From positions 24,656 to 88,655 of the forward strand of contig CANQMN010000008.1 in NCBI GenBank assembly GCA_947624965.1: a DNA stretch of 64,000 nucleotides. Direction: 5' to 3'. This DNA is from an uncultured Clostridia bacterium. Lineage in GTDB: Bacteria; Bacillota; Clostridia; Christensenellales; Borkfalkiaceae. Positions 26,423 to 35,661 of this stretch are shown here, one piece after another. The translations under genes and the position numbers were made by a program. Each line of letters starts with the position of its first letter. Position 1 is the first letter of the stretch. The notes below the pieces were generated by a model, which was not told the DNA's origin, ran no database searches, and saw only the letters and a program-made list of their open reading frames with translations.

Positions 26423-26713
26423 ATGGCTCTTACGGTAAATATCTATTACACGGGCACGGGCGGCAACGCGCAAAAGTTTGCGGAAGAAATGAAAACAAGC
26501 GGGCTTGTGGACAGGATCCGCGCCGAGAAAGGCAATCTGCGCTACGAATATTTCCTGCCATTAGACGACCCCGAGACGGTGCTCCTCATCGACGCTTGGG
26601 AAAGCGAGGAAGCGCTCGATCTTCATCACAAGAGCCCGCAGATGGCGGCGATCGCCGCGCTCCGCGAGAAATATCGCCTCAAAATGCGCGTGCAAAAATT
26701 CACCGAAAGATAG
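26423..26713 (+). CDS. Antibiotic biosynthesis monooxygenase (ABM/YgiN-like) domain protein
   Basis: 96 residues, a small ferredoxin-like alpha/beta fold typical of ABM proteins; YEYFLPLDDPETVLLIDAWES and HHKSPQM are the family-like strand and helix region. Some members, such as YgiN, oxidise quinols. ATG 26423 was chosen; GTG 26411, overlapping the previous stop, would add four residues. It sits between the CMD-cupin gene and the flavodoxin lipoprotein, consistent with quinone chemistry. Confidence 0.8.
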   Translation: MALTVNIYYTGTGGNAQKFAEEMKTSGLVDRIRAEKGNLRYEYFLPLDDPETVLLIDAWESEEALDLHHKSPQMAAIAALREKYRLKMRVQKFTER

Positions 26714-26722
26714 AGAATTGCC

Positions 26723-27313
26723 ATGAAAAGAGCAAAACAGTTGTCTTTTACGATTGCGGCGACATGCTGTTTCGCGCTCGCCCTCTCCGCCTGCGGCGGG
26801 AACGACGGGAAAGAAAAACTCGGCGACGCCGCCCCCTCCGAGATCCTCGTCGCGTACTTCTCCTGTACGGGCAACACCGAGAGAGCGGCGGAATACGTCG
26901 CGGACGCCACGGGGGGCACGCTCTATGAGATCGTGCCCGAACAGCCCTATACGGCGGACGACCTCGACTACCGCGCCGATTGCCGCGCGAACGTCGAACA
27001 AAACGACGAGACCGCCCGCCCCGCGATCGGCGGGACGTCGGCGAATATGGCGGACTACCGCGTCGTCTTTCTCGGCTATCCCATTTGGTGGAGCGAGGCG
27101 CCCAAAATCATGTATACCTTCCTCGAAAGTTATGACTTTTCGGGCAAGACCATCGTCCCGTTCTGCACGTCGGGTTCGAGCGGGATCGGGTCGAGCGCGG
27201 AGAATATGCACGGCTCGGCGAGCGGTGCGACGTGGCTTACGGGCAAGCGGTTTTCCTCCTCCGTCTCGAAAGCGGACGTGGAGGATTGGATAGACAGCTT
27301 GACTGCCGAATAA
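26723..27313 (+). CDS. Secreted flavodoxin lipoprotein
   Basis: 196 residues. Residues 1-24 form a signal peptide ending in the lipobox ALSACGG, so the protein should be lipid-anchored outside the membrane. The flavodoxin domain follows: FSCTGNTERAAEYVAD for FMN phosphate, then FLGYPIWWSEAPKIMYTFLES and TSGSSGIGSSAEN. Last gene of the redox operon and a paralogue of its cytoplasmic flavodoxin. An exported FMN protein needs an outside electron donor, which I do not see in the window. Confidence 0.88.
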   Translation: MKRAKQLSFTIAATCCFALALSACGGNDGKEKLGDAAPSEILVAYFSCTGNTERAAEYVADATGGTLYEIVPEQPYTADDLDYRADCRANVEQNDETARPAIGGTSANMADYRVVFLGYPIWWSEAPKIMYTFLESYDFSGKTIVPFCTSGSSGIGSSAENMHGSASGATWLTGKRFSSSVSKADVEDWIDSLTAE

Positions 27314-27319
27314 AAGACG

Positions 27320-27505
27320 AGCACCCTACCCCCTCCCCTACCCCTCCCCCTTAAAAGTGGGAGGGTAAAATAGTAAACCCTTCCGCTCGGAGCGGGGTAA
27401 AAATATCTCTCCTTCTCGGAGCGGGGTGAAAATACCACTCTTTCTTGGAAAGAAGAAGGGAAAAAGCAAAAACGTCTCTCCCGCTCGGAGCGGGAGAGGG
27501 TAAAA
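27320..27505. repeat. Second array of ~30-bp mini-hairpin units
   Basis: About five units in which small hairpins (CCCTCCC...GGGAGGG; CTCTCCCGC-TCGGA-GCGGGAGAG) alternate with A-rich joints such as GGGTAAAATA and GGTGAAAATACC. The plan and joint match the 6478-6778 array though the stems differ. It fills most of the 268-bp gap between the redox operon and upp. Confidence 0.7.
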
Positions 27506-27544
27506 AAACCGACAAAGCGGTTCGGCAGACAGCCGAACCGCTTT
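27504..27544 (-). terminator. Terminator after upp
   Basis: Long stem AAAGCGGTTCGGC with GCCGAACCGCTTT around a five-base loop (27514-27544); on the minus strand it is followed by TGTCGG and then seven T (27502-27508). It may also end the redox operon on the plus strand. Confidence 0.8.
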
Positions 27545-27581
27545 TCGCTTTGTCTTTGACCCCGAGGGGCTTTGAAGTTTC

Positions 27582-28220
27582 CTATTTCGTTCCGAACAGC
27601 CTGTCGCCCGCGTCGCCCAGCCCCGGCAGGATATAGCCGTGCTCGTTGAGGCAGCGGTCGAGCGTGGAGACGTAAACGGGCACGTCGGGGTGCTCCGCAG
27701 CGACCTTTTCGATACCCTCGGGCGCGGCGATGATCGCCATGAATTTGATTTTCTTCACGCCCCGCTTTTTGAGCGCGGCGAGCGCGTCGCAGGCGGAGCC
27801 GCCCGTCGCGAGCATGGGATCGACCAAAAACACCGTCTTGTCCTCGATGCCTTCGGGGAGTTTGCAATAGTATTCCCGCGGCTCCAACGTCTCCTCGTCG
27901 CGGTACATGCCGATATGCCCGACGCGCGCCGTGGGAAACACGTTGTGCACGCCGTTCACCATGCCCAAGCCCGCACGAAGAATGGGAACGATGGCGATAC
28001 TCTCCTCTTTCACGCGGTACTGCACCGTCTTTTCGAGCGGGGTCTCCACCTCGACGGGAACGAGCTCGACGTCCCGCATGCTCTCGTAGGTCATCACCGT
28101 CGTGATCTCCTCGATGAGCTCGCGGAATTCCTTCATGCCCGTGTTCTTATCGCGCAGAATGGATACCTTGTGTTTGATGAGCGGATGATCGAAAATAAAT
28201 ACATTGGGGTAGGTTTTCAT
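27582..28220 (-). CDS. upp: Uracil phosphoribosyltransferase
   Basis: Salvages uracil to UMP with PRPP. 212 residues. PRPP-binding motif [13 protein letters not shown] (about 127-139), substrate motif [11 protein letters not shown], and the C-terminal uracil-binding [11 protein letters not shown] are intact. ATG 28220 overlaps the uraA stop (ATGA), so uptake and salvage are coupled. Confidence 0.98.
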   Translation of the reverse strand: MKTYPNVFIFDHPLIKHKVSILRDKNTGMKEFRELIEEITTVMTYESMRDVELVPVEVETPLEKTVQYRVKEESIAIVPILRAGLGMVNGVHNVFPTARVGHIGMYRDEETLEPREYYCKLPEGIEDKTVFLVDPMLATGGSACDALAALKKRGVKKIKFMAIIAAPEGIEKVAAEHPDVPVYVSTLDRCLNEHGYILPGLGDAGDRLFGTK

Positions 28221-29698
28221 TGTTCTTTCCCCTCCTCTTCCGTGTTTTCTTCGGACGCGACGGCGGCTTCCTCCGCGGCGGGCGTCTCCTCTTGCGCCGC
28301 AGGGGCGGTTTGCTCTTCGGAAACGATCTCCGCCGCCTCGGTGTTCTTCTTGCCGTGAATGTTCACGAGCAGATTTACGAGGATGCCGAGGATGAGCGCG
28401 CAGGCGATGGAAGTCACCTTGACGGGTCCGAAGCCGAGCGCCATGCCGCCCACGCCGACGATGAGAATGACGGAGACGACGAAGAGATTGCGATTGTCGC
28501 CGAGGTCCACCTTTTGGATCATTTTGAGACCGGAGACGGCGATAAATCCGTACAGCGCCACGCACACGCCGCCCATGACGCAGGCGGGAATGGAGGCGAG
28601 AAACAGGACGAAGGGCGCGAGGAAGGAAGCGACGATCGCGACGCACGCCGTGACGAAGATGGTGATGACGGAGGCGTTTCCCGAGATGGCGACGCAGCCG
28701 ATGGATTCGCCGTACGTCGTGTTGGGACAGCCGCCGAATACGGCGCCCGCGATGGAACCGACGCCGTCACCGAGCAGGGTGCGGGTAAGCCCGGGGTCTT
28801 TCAAAAGGTCTGTCTCGATGATGGAGGAGATGTTCTTGTGGTCGGCGAGGTGCTCGGCAAAGACGACGAACGCCACAGGGATATAGGCGACCGCGATGGT
28901 GCCGATGTACGCGCCGATATTGGCGTCGCCGAAGCCGCCCTTGAAGAATTCGAGGAAGATGAAGTCGGGATACCACGCCGAAGCCTCGGAGAGACGGTTG
29001 AAGATGGAGAAGTCGATGATGCGGATGCTCTCCGCACCGGGGATATAGCTGAACGCCGTAAAGATTGCGGCGAGCGCATAGCCCGAAAGAATGCCGATGA
29101 TGAAGGGGATCATCTTCATCATCTTCTTGCCGTAGACGGAGCAGACGATCGTCACGGCGAGGGCGACGAGGCCGCACAGCACGCAGAGGATCCCGTGCGC
29201 GTCCATGACGTATGCCTGCATATTTGCATCGTAGGCGGCGCTCGTGATCTGCCCGACCGCGCTTCCCGCAAGCGAGAGACCGATGATGGCGACGGTGGGT
29301 CCGATGACGACGGCGGGCATGATTTTATCGATCCACTTGGTGCCCGCAAAGTGCACGACGACGGCGATGACGACATATACAAGTCCCGCAAACACCGCAC
29401 CTATCAAGAGTCCGAGATAACCGAGGGAAGCGGAAGTCGCTCCCGCGAATGCCGCCGTCATCGAGCCGATGAAGGCGAAGGAACTGCCGAGGAACACGGG
29501 GCTTTTGAACTTGGTGAAGAGCAAATACACGATGGTGCCCACGCCCGCGCCGAAGAGCGCCGCGGACTGTGACATCCCGTTCCCCACCATGGTGGGGACG
29601 GCGATGGTCGCCGCCAGAATGGCGAGGAGCTGTTGCAGGGCAAACAGGACGATTTGCAGAGGCTTGGGTCTGTCTTTCACGCCGTAGATGAGTTTCAT
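28217..29698 (-). CDS. uraA: Uracil permease (NCS2 family) with acidic tail
   Basis: 493 residues, about fourteen membrane segments. NCS2 markers: [31 protein letters not shown] and [14 protein letters not shown] roughly 45-residue Glu/Ala-rich tail (from about 448) follows the last helix, not present in most UraA proteins. It has its own promoter (29738-29766). No PyrR attenuator was recognised; a short hairpin (29714-29729) lies just before the ribosome binding site. Confidence 0.95.
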   Translation of the reverse strand: MKLIYGVKDRPKPLQIVLFALQQLLAILAATIAVPTMVGNGMSQSAALFGAGVGTIVYLLFTKFKSPVFLGSSFAFIGSMTAAFAGATSASLGYLGLLIGAVFAGLVYVVIAVVVHFAGTKWIDKIMPAVVIGPTVAIIGLSLAGSAVGQITSAAYDANMQAYVMDAHGILCVLCGLVALAVTIVCSVYGKKMMKMIPFIIGILSGYALAAIFTAFSYIPGAESIRIIDFSIFNRLSEASAWYPDFIFLEFFKGGFGDANIGAYIGTIAVAYIPVAFVVFAEHLADHKNISSIIETDLLKDPGLTRTLLGDGVGSIAGAVFGGCPNTTYGESIGCVAISGNASVITIFVTACVAIVASFLAPFVLFLASIPACVMGGVCVALYGFIAVSGLKMIQKVDLGDNRNLFVVSVILIVGVGGMALGFGPVKVTSIACALILGILVNLLVNIHGKKNTEAAEIVSEEQTAPAAQEETPAAEEAAVASEENTEEEGKEQ

Positions 29699-29713
29699 TC
29701 GTATTACTCCTTT

Positions 29714-29766
29714 TGCGGCTCTTGCCGCATTTTTTCCATCATACCATACTTTTTCGGAAATTTCAA
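29714..29766 (-). promoter_or_regulatory. uraA promoter and leader hairpin
   Basis: Minus strand: -35 TTGAAA (29761-29766), 17-bp spacer, -10 TATGAT (29738-29743) with TG extension. The short leader carries the hairpin TGCGGC-AAGA-GCCGCA (29714-29729) immediately upstream of AAAAGGAGT. Confidence 0.78.
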
Positions 29767-29787
29767 TATCCCGATGAAAATCCGTTG

Positions 29788-29813
29788 AAAAATCCCGCCG
29801 AAACGGCGGGATC
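29788..29813 (-). terminator. Terminator after ysxC
   Basis: Stem GATCCCGCCG/CGGCGGGATT with TTT loop (29791-29813 on the minus strand), followed by T residues (29788-29792). It lies 5 bp past the ysxC stop codon and close to the uraA promoter. Confidence 0.85.
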
Positions 29814-29817
29814 TTGC

Positions 29818-30411
29818 TTATTCTTCCTCTGTTTGGGAGACTGCGCGCGCGATCTCGGCGATGAGCGCATCCTTTCCTTCGCCCGAAACGGCGGAGACGG
29901 CGAGGACGTTTCCCTCGCCCAGCCCGAATGCGTTCGCGATCGCGCGGACGCGCTCCTTGCGCTTCATGCGGGAAATTTTATCGCACTTTGTCGCCACGAC
30001 GGTAAAGGGAATGCGGTGATAGGCGAGGAAGTTTATCATCTGCATGTCGTCCTCGGAGGGGTCGCGGCGGATATCGGTGAGCACGAACGCGCGCGCGATC
30101 TTATCCTTTTCCGCGAAAAACGCGTCCAGCGTTTTCCCCCATTTCGCCTTCTCCTCCTTGGAGACGGCGGCGTAGCCGTACCCCGGGAGGTCGGCAAGGA
30201 GAAACGCGCCGAAATCGAAATAGTTGACAAGGCGGGTCCTGCCGGGGGCGGCGCTCGTCTTGGCGAGCTTTTTTTGCCCCGCGAGCAGGTTGATGAGCGT
30301 GCTCTTGCCCGAATTGGACTTTCCGCATACCGCGAGCATGGGCTTCTGCGGAAGGAGAAACTGCCGCGGGGTCGCCGCGGACGTTACGAATTTCGCGCCC
30401 TGCAACGTCAT
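29818..30411 (-). CDS. ysxC: Ribosome biogenesis GTPase YsxC/EngB
   Basis: GTPase for 50S subunit assembly. 197 residues, typical. G1 [10 protein letters not shown] (30-39), G2/T loop region [12 protein letters not shown]3 DLPGYGYA, G4 TKCDK and a G5-like SAVSGEG. ATG 30411 overlaps the lon stop (ATGA), the classic lon-ysxC pair. Confidence 0.97.
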   Translation of the reverse strand: MTLQGAKFVTSAATPRQFLLPQKPMLAVCGKSNSGKSTLINLLAGQKKLAKTSAAPGRTRLVNYFDFGAFLLADLPGYGYAAVSKEEKAKWGKTLDAFFAEKDKIARAFVLTDIRRDPSEDDMQMINFLAYHRIPFTVVATKCDKISRMKRKERVRAIANAFGLGEGNVLAVSAVSGEGKDALIAEIARAVSQTEEE

Positions 30412-32729
30412 ACGCCGAGCCCCCGCACCGCGCTGCGGAACACCTCGTCCACGCTCTTCACGCAGATGAAGTTCAGATCTTTCCGCACGTTTTCGGGAAT
30501 TTCTTCGACGTCCTTTTTATTCTCCTCGGGAATGATGACGTCGCGGATGCCGATGCGGTTCGCGGCGAGCGCCTTCTCTTTGAGCCCGCCGATGGGGAGC
30601 ACCTTGCCGCGCAGCGTGATCTCCCCCGTCATCGCGATGTCCCGCCGCACGGGCTGACCCGTGAACGCGGACAGGATGGCGGTCGCCATCGTGATGCCCG
30701 CGGAAGGTCCGTCCTTGGGGATCGCACCCTCCGGGATATGGATGTGGATATCCTTTTTCTCGAAGTCCTCCTCCGCGATGCCGTACTTATCGGCATGCGC
30801 GCGGATATAGCTGATCGCCGCGCGGGCGGATTCCTTCATGACGTCGCCGAGCTTCCCCGTGAGAAGGATTTCTCCCTTCCCCTGCATGGCGGAAACTTCG
30901 ATCGTGAGCGTGGACCCGCCGATCGCCGTCCACGCGAGCCCCGTCGCCGCGCCGACTTCGTCCTCCTCGCGCATCTCGTCCTCGCGCAAAAACCGCTTCG
31001 CGCCGAGGAATTTTTCGAGGTTGAGCTTGGTTACGGCGATCGTCCCCTTCTCCTCGCCCTTGGCGATGCGCACGGCGGCTTTTCGGCACACCGCGCCGAT
31101 GGTGCGCTCCAACGCGCGCACGCCCGCCTCCATCGTATATCCCTCCGCCATCGCGAGAAGCGCGCCGTCCGTAAAGCGGATCGCGCCCTCGGCGAGCCCG
31201 TTTTCCCTGCTCTTTTTGGGAACGAGATAGCGCTTGGCGATCTCCAATTTTTCCTGCGTGGTGTAGCCGGAGAGCTCGATGATCTCCATGCGGTCCCGAA
31301 GGGGGGCGGGAATGGTATCCAGCGTGTTCGCCGTCGCGATGAACATCACCTTGGAGAGATCGTATTCCACTTCGAGATAGCGGTCGCGGAAGGTGGAATT
31401 CTGCTCGGGGTCGAGCGCCTCCAACAGGGCGCTCGCGGGGTCGCCGCGAAGGTCCGAGGAGAGCTTATCCACCTCGTCCAGCAGGAACACGGGGTTCACC
31501 GAGCCCGCGTTCTTCATCTCGAATATGATGCGCCCCGGCATCGCGCCGATGTAGGTGCGCCTGTGCCCGCGGATCTCCGCCTCGTCTTTGAGGCCGCCGA
31601 GGCTCATGCGGACGAACTTTCTGCCGAGCGCGCGCGCAATGGAGCGCGCAATGCTCGTCTTGCCTACCCCGGGCGGTCCCACGAGGCAGAGAATGGGCGC
31701 TTTGAGTTCGCCCGTCAGTTTTAGGACGGCGAGGTATTCGACGACGCGCTCCTTGATCTTTTCCAGCCCGTAATGATCTTCGGCGAGCATCCGCTCCACG
31801 TCTTTGAGCGAGGGCGTATCCTCCGTCTCTTCATGCCACGGGAGATCCAACAGCCAGTCCGCATAGTTGCGGAGAACGGTATATTCGGGGGAAGAGGGCG
31901 TCATCTTGTCCATGCGCGCGAGCTCGGATAGCGCCTTCTCCTCCACCGCCTTGGGGAGCCCCTTTGCGAGCATCCGTTCGCGGAGCCGCTCGCTCTCCTC
32001 CACGTCGTCGCCGAGCTCGGCGTGGATCGCCTTCAACTGTTCGCGCAGAAAGTATTCCTTCTGCGATTTATCGATGTTTTTGCGCACGTCCGCGGAGATC
32101 TTGCGTTCGAGCTTGGCGATCTCCAACTCGTCGTTGAGGCACTTTTCAAAGATGCGCAGACGGCGGACGAGAACGTTCTCCTCCAAGAGCTGTTGTTTCA
32201 CCTCGTCCTTCAACCGCATGGCGTGGGCGCAGACGTTGATGTAGGCGTCCATGTCGCCGAGGACGGAGAGGAGCGTCTCCGTCTCTTTGGAGAGCCGCCC
32301 GTCGCTCGCGGCGACGTCCCGCACGAGCTCCTTCGCCGTGCGGAAAAACGCCTCTTCGAGCGCCTCGTCCCCGTGGATAGTGCGGAGCTCGTCGGTCACC
32401 GCATAGATGAACGAGCCGTCCGTGCGGAATTCCCGCGCGCGGGCGCGGTAGACGGCTTCCGCCGTAACGCGCATGCGTTCGCCGGGAAGGCGCGTCGCCT
32501 GGCGGATCCGCGCGACCGAGCCGACGGGGCAGAGATCCTCGCCGGACGGCGTTTCGAGCGCGGGGTCCCGCTGGCGGACGATAAAGATATATTCGTCCTC
32601 TTTTGCCCGCTCGACGGCGGCAAGAGAAAGCCCCCTCCCCACGTCGAACACGACGGTGGTATCGGGAAACACGACCTGCGTGCGCATGGGCACGACGGGC
32701 AAGATCCTTGTTTGTATCTGCATTTCCAT
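30408..32729 (-). CDS. lon: ATP-dependent Lon protease
   Basis: 773 residues: N-terminal LAN domain (1-200), coiled coil, AAA+ with Walker [10 protein letters not shown] near 350, and a C-terminal serine-lysine protease domain. The catalytic dyad is Ser676 in PKDGPSAG and Lys719 in GGLKEKA. Cytoplasmic degradation of damaged and regulatory proteins. Promoter at 32756-32784; no CtsR or CIRCE site was recognised. MEMQIQ start chosen; Met3 would also be possible. Confidence 0.98.
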   Translation of the reverse strand: MEMQIQTRILPVVPMRTQVVFPDTTVVFDVGRGLSLAAVERAKEDEYIFIVRQRDPALETPSGEDLCPVGSVARIRQATRLPGERMRVTAEAVYRARAREFRTDGSFIYAVTDELRTIHGDEALEEAFFRTAKELVRDVAASDGRLSKETETLLSVLGDMDAYINVCAHAMRLKDEVKQQLLEENVLVRRLRIFEKCLNDELEIAKLERKISADVRKNIDKSQKEYFLREQLKAIHAELGDDVEESERLRERMLAKGLPKAVEEKALSELARMDKMTPSSPEYTVLRNYADWLLDLPWHEETEDTPSLKDVERMLAEDHYGLEKIKERVVEYLAVLKLTGELKAPILCLVGPPGVGKTSIARSIARALGRKFVRMSLGGLKDEAEIRGHRRTYIGAMPGRIIFEMKNAGSVNPVFLLDEVDKLSSDLRGDPASALLEALDPEQNSTFRDRYLEVEYDLSKVMFIATANTLDTIPAPLRDRMEIIELSGYTTQEKLEIAKRYLVPKKSRENGLAEGAIRFTDGALLAMAEGYTMEAGVRALERTIGAVCRKAAVRIAKGEEKGTIAVTKLNLEKFLGAKRFLREDEMREEDEVGAATGLAWTAIGGSTLTIEVSAMQGKGEILLTGKLGDVMKESARAAISYIRAHADKYGIAEEDFEKKDIHIHIPEGAIPKDGPSAGITMATAILSAFTGQPVRRDIAMTGEITLRGKVLPIGGLKEKALAANRIGIRDVIIPEENKKDVEEIPENVRKDLNFICVKSVDEVFRSAVRGLGV

Positions 32730-32755
32730 AGACGTCCTCTCTCGGGGGAAGTACT

Positions 32756-32784
32756 ATTATATCACACTTTTCCGCGCTTTTCAA
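32756..32784 (-). promoter_or_regulatory. Sigma-A promoter of lon
   Basis: Minus strand: -35 TTGAAA (32779-32784), 17-bp spacer, -10 TATAAT (32756-32761). Start near 32749, about 20 nt ahead of lon. Confidence 0.83.
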
Positions 32785-32819
32785 ACACCGAACGGAAAAG
32801 ATCCCGCGCGGGGCGGGTT

Positions 32820-33812
32820 TCAATAGATGTCGTTGCGGACGGGCGTGAGGAAAAGTTCCTTCACGCGCGGAAGTTCCCGCGTGCGGGCGAGCGCCCACAT
32901 GAGCTTTGCGACCGTCGCCTCCAACGTCATGCAACGAGCTTCCAGAACGCCCTCGCAGCGGCACAGCTTTCTGCCGACCTCGTACTTGTCGAGCGCGCTC
33001 CCCTCCCGCTCCACCTGCGTGGTGATGACGACCGGGCGTCCCTTCTCCGAATACGCCTTCAAGCGGGCGAAAAACTCGTCGTTCTCGTAATCGGGCAGCC
33101 CGCCCGAGCCGAACGATTCCACGACGAGCCCGTCGCAGTGCGTTTCCAGATAGTCGAAGATGTCGGGACGGATGCCGGGGATCATTTTGAGCACGAACAC
33201 GTTGTCGTCGAGCGCGCGGAAGAACTGCGGCGCGCCGCTCGGCTTTTGTTCGGGCAGGTAGTAGAAGGGCTTCCCGTCCCGCACGACGGCGACGTCGGGA
33301 AAATCGATGCTCGAAAAGGCATTGTAGCTGCGCGTGCGCGTCTTTTTGGCGCGCGTGCCCAAAATTACCGCGCCGTCGAACACGACGTGCACGCCCGATG
33401 CGCCGTCGTCCGCACAGTAGGCGAACGCGTTCGCGAGATTTTCGCGCGCGTCGGTATCGCGCAGGTACGCGGACTTTTGGGAGCCCGTGAGCACGATGGG
33501 CTTGGCGTTGTTCTGCACGAGGTAGGAGAGCGCAGCGGCGGTGTACGCCATCGTGTCCGTCCCGTGGGTAACGACGAATCCGTCGTACTTATCATAGTTC
33601 TCCTCGACGAGGCGCGCGACGGCGAGCCAGTGCCGCGCGTGCACGTTGGTGCTGTCGAGATTGAAGGGCTGAACGGTATCCACGCGGCACAGCTTCGCGA
33701 TCTCCGGCACGCAGTCCAACAGCTCCCGCGAGCTCATCGCGGGGGCGAGCCCCTTTTCCGTCTCCTTGGAGGCAATGGTGCCCCCCGTTGCGATCATGAG
33801 AATGCGCTTCAT
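32820..33812 (-). CDS. ansA: Type I L-asparaginase
   Basis: 330 residues, cytoplasmic type I since no signal peptide. The two threonine active sites are visible: TGGTIAS (9-15) and VTHGTDTMAYTAAAL (about 83-97). Hydrolyses asparagine to aspartate and ammonia. Start ATG 33812 overlaps the stop of the upstream unknown gene (ATGA). No terminator of clear quality separates it from the lon promoter region. Confidence 0.95.
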   Translation of the reverse strand: MKRILMIATGGTIASKETEKGLAPAMSSRELLDCVPEIAKLCRVDTVQPFNLDSTNVHARHWLAVARLVEENYDKYDGFVVTHGTDTMAYTAAALSYLVQNNAKPIVLTGSQKSAYLRDTDARENLANAFAYCADDGASGVHVVFDGAVILGTRAKKTRTRSYNAFSSIDFPDVAVVRDGKPFYYLPEQKPSGAPQFFRALDDNVFVLKMIPGIRPDIFDYLETHCDGLVVESFGSGGLPDYENDEFFARLKAYSEKGRPVVITTQVEREGSALDKYEVGRKLCRCEGVLEARCMTLEATVAKLMWALARTRELPRVKELFLTPVRNDIY

Positions 33813-34372
33813 GGTCCCTCCTTTACAAGAAGTTCCGCGAGCGCCCCGGCAAGGGGCGCCGCAAGTCCCGTTTGTTCGCCGCGCGCCGCGCGCAACAGCG
33901 TTTCACCCGTTTGTTTCGCGCCCGCGCCGCACACGAGCGCGCATCCCTCTCCGCCGAGCAGAGCGGCAAAGACGTCTCCGTCCGCGGCGAGAATACGCGC
34001 GACGCCGTACGCTTTCAGCTCCTCCGTCCTCTGCGGAATTTGTTCGGAGACGAGCACGCGACGGAACCGCGTGTACCGCTTGGCGTCGTACTTCACGCCG
34101 CCGAGCTCAACGCACCGCACGCCGTCCGCCGTGAGAAGGCGTTCGCCCGCGCGCGCCTCCACGCGCTTGATGAGGCGCATGTCGTAGGGAGCGTCCCGTT
34201 CCTCGCACAGCTTTATCCGTTCGACGACGGCGCGCTGCAATCCGTTTCTGCTTCCGACGGGCGCGAGCACGCTCTCGCCCTCCTCCGCGGGGAAGTCGCA
34301 GACGTACCAATACGTCCTCCCGGCGAGGTTCTCGTCCTCGGTGAAACGGAGCGCGCAGAAGAGCCGCTTCAT
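33809..34372 (-). CDS. Unknown protein, possible PriA-N-like beta-barrel
   Basis: 187 residues, not recognised. The first 60 residues (YWYVCDFPAEEGESVLAPVG followed by RNGLQRAVVERI) look like a small beta-barrel such as the N-terminal DNA-binding domain of PriA. The C-terminal part has a CGAGAKQTG stretch that recalls a tyrosine-phosphatase loop but lacks the essential Arg, so no activity is claimed. It overlaps its neighbours on both sides by ATGA, so it belongs to the same transcript as ansA and the propeller-like gene. Confidence 0.5.
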   Translation of the reverse strand: MKRLFCALRFTEDENLAGRTYWYVCDFPAEEGESVLAPVGSRNGLQRAVVERIKLCEERDAPYDMRLIKRVEARAGERLLTADGVRCVELGGVKYDAKRYTRFRRVLVSEQIPQRTEELKAYGVARILAADGDVFAALLGGEGCALVCGAGAKQTGETLLRAARGEQTGLAAPLAGALAELLVKEGP

Positions 34373-35379
34373 GCGGTGAATTCTTCCTCGGAGAGGGAGA
34401 CGATCGCGTGCATCTGCCTGCGCACGAAGTATTTATACTTGTTGCACGCCGATTCAAACAGCACGTACAGCCTGCCGTCCCGCGCGAAGATCGCCTCGCT
34501 CATGCACGGAACGTCCTCCCAAGCGGAGACGAGACGGTCGTTCCCCAAAAAGTAGAGCGGGACGTCCTTCCCGTTCGCCGAATAATAACCGTCCGCCTGC
34601 TCTGCGAACGGCGCGCGGTAGCAATACAGCCCGCTGTCCGAAAGTCCCCAAGAGCAGGAGAGGTAGACGCTGTTTTCCGTCACCGCGATCCCCTGCACGA
34701 GCCCGCGCACCGAGAGCACGGCATACGGCGTCTTGCTCCCGACGCCGCCCTCCGCGTCGTCGTCTATCTCATAGCAATACACGAGGGCGGGATTGCGCTC
34801 CGCCGCCCGCTCGATGCGGTGATCCTCCGCCGTCTCGTAGTTGCCCGCGCGGTAAAATTCGCCGACGAACAGCTTGTCCCCGAATACCGAGCAATACGCG
34901 ACGCCCATGTCCGTTTCGAGGACGTCCGTCGCCTCCGCCTCGCCGTTTCGGAGCGCCGCGGCATAGACGTCGTTCAAGTGGATGCGCACGACGGTCTTGC
35001 CGCTCGCGACGAGCAGATATTTATCGGTCGCGGCGACGCCGCCGAAATGCTCGTCCGAAGTCTCTCCCCCCGCGCGCACGGTAACATAGGCGGGGCTCTC
35101 CCCGCCGAGCAGATAGATGCGGGAGGGAACTCCCTCTTTGTAGTATCCGCTCACGGCGTAACGGTAGCCGCGCTCGTTTTCGGGAAGCGGGCACATGCCC
35201 TGTGGGACGAACCCGTCCGAGAGCTCCGGCAGAGAGATCTCCTCCTTGGCGCGCGCGTCGAAGCGGGAATAGTCCGCCCCGAAAAACCACACGCAGAGAA
35301 AGATCCCCAGCGCGGCGAGCACGGCGAGAAGAACGCCGCATACGATCCTGCTTTTAACGTACCGTTTGGTCTTTTTCAT
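34369..35379 (-). CDS. Membrane-anchored beta-propeller-like protein, unknown function
   Basis: 336 residues. One N-terminal membrane segment (about 11-32) is followed by an extracytoplasmic region with repeating blocks such as [39 protein letters not shown] and [16 protein letters not shown], suggesting a beta-propeller. I do not recognise a catalytic motif. Start ATG 35379 overlaps the GIY-YIG gene by 26 bp. Confidence 0.65.
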   Translation of the reverse strand: MKKTKRYVKSRIVCGVLLAVLAALGIFLCVWFFGADYSRFDARAKEEISLPELSDGFVPQGMCPLPENERGYRYAVSGYYKEGVPSRIYLLGGESPAYVTVRAGGETSDEHFGGVAATDKYLLVASGKTVVRIHLNDVYAAALRNGEAEATDVLETDMGVAYCSVFGDKLFVGEFYRAGNYETAEDHRIERAAERNPALVYCYEIDDDAEGGVGSKTPYAVLSVRGLVQGIAVTENSVYLSCSWGLSDSGLYCYRAPFAEQADGYYSANGKDVPLYFLGNDRLVSAWEDVPCMSEAIFARDGRLYVLFESACNKYKYFVRRQMHAIVSLSEEEFTA

Positions 35380-35626
35380 AAGTTTCTCCGATGAGGGCGA
35401 GCTTTTCCGCCCTCGTGAGCCGCTTGACGGCGTATTCGCGGCGCATCGCCTCCCGCGCGGTGGGGAAGGTCTCCGAATAGACGAGGGAGACGGGCAGCCT
35501 GCTACGCGTGTATTTCGCCCCCTTGCCCGCGTTGTGCACGAGGACGCGGCGGGCAAGATCGTTCGTATACCCCGTGTAGAGCGTGCCGTCCGCGCACCGC
35601 AAAATGTAGACGTAATACGTTTGCAT
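35354..35626 (-). CDS. GIY-YIG domain protein (UPF0213/YhbQ-like)
   Basis: 90 residues. GIY-YIG nuclease fold with [20 protein letters not shown] (4-23), the Arg of LARRV, and a conserved Glu in [13 protein letters not shown]. It is a stand-alone small chromosomal protein, not linked to an intron, so homing is not indicated. The 3' end overlaps the next gene by 26 bp. Confidence 0.85.
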   Translation of the reverse strand: MQTYYVYILRCADGTLYTGYTNDLARRVLVHNAGKGAKYTRSRLPVSLVYSETFPTAREAMRREYAVKRLTRAEKLALIGETYEKDQTVR

Positions 35627-35635
35627 AAGAAATCG

Positions 35636-35658
35636 CGCCGCGCGGAATGCGCGGCGCC
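35636..35658 (-). terminator. GC-rich hairpin after the Wzz-like gene
   Basis: Stem GCGCCGCGC-ATTCC-GCGCGGCGC on the minus strand, then ATTTCTT. It lies between the Wzz-like stop and the GIY-YIG start; a weak terminator or attenuator. Confidence 0.5.
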
Positions 35659-35661
35659 TCT

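Noticed and set aside
33809..34372. Active tyrosine phosphatase in the C-terminal half
   Set aside because: The CGAGAKQTG loop lacks the required Arg of the CX5R motif.
35354..35626. Homing endonuclease
   Set aside because: Stand-alone small GIY-YIG protein of the UPF0213 type, no intron or intein nearby.
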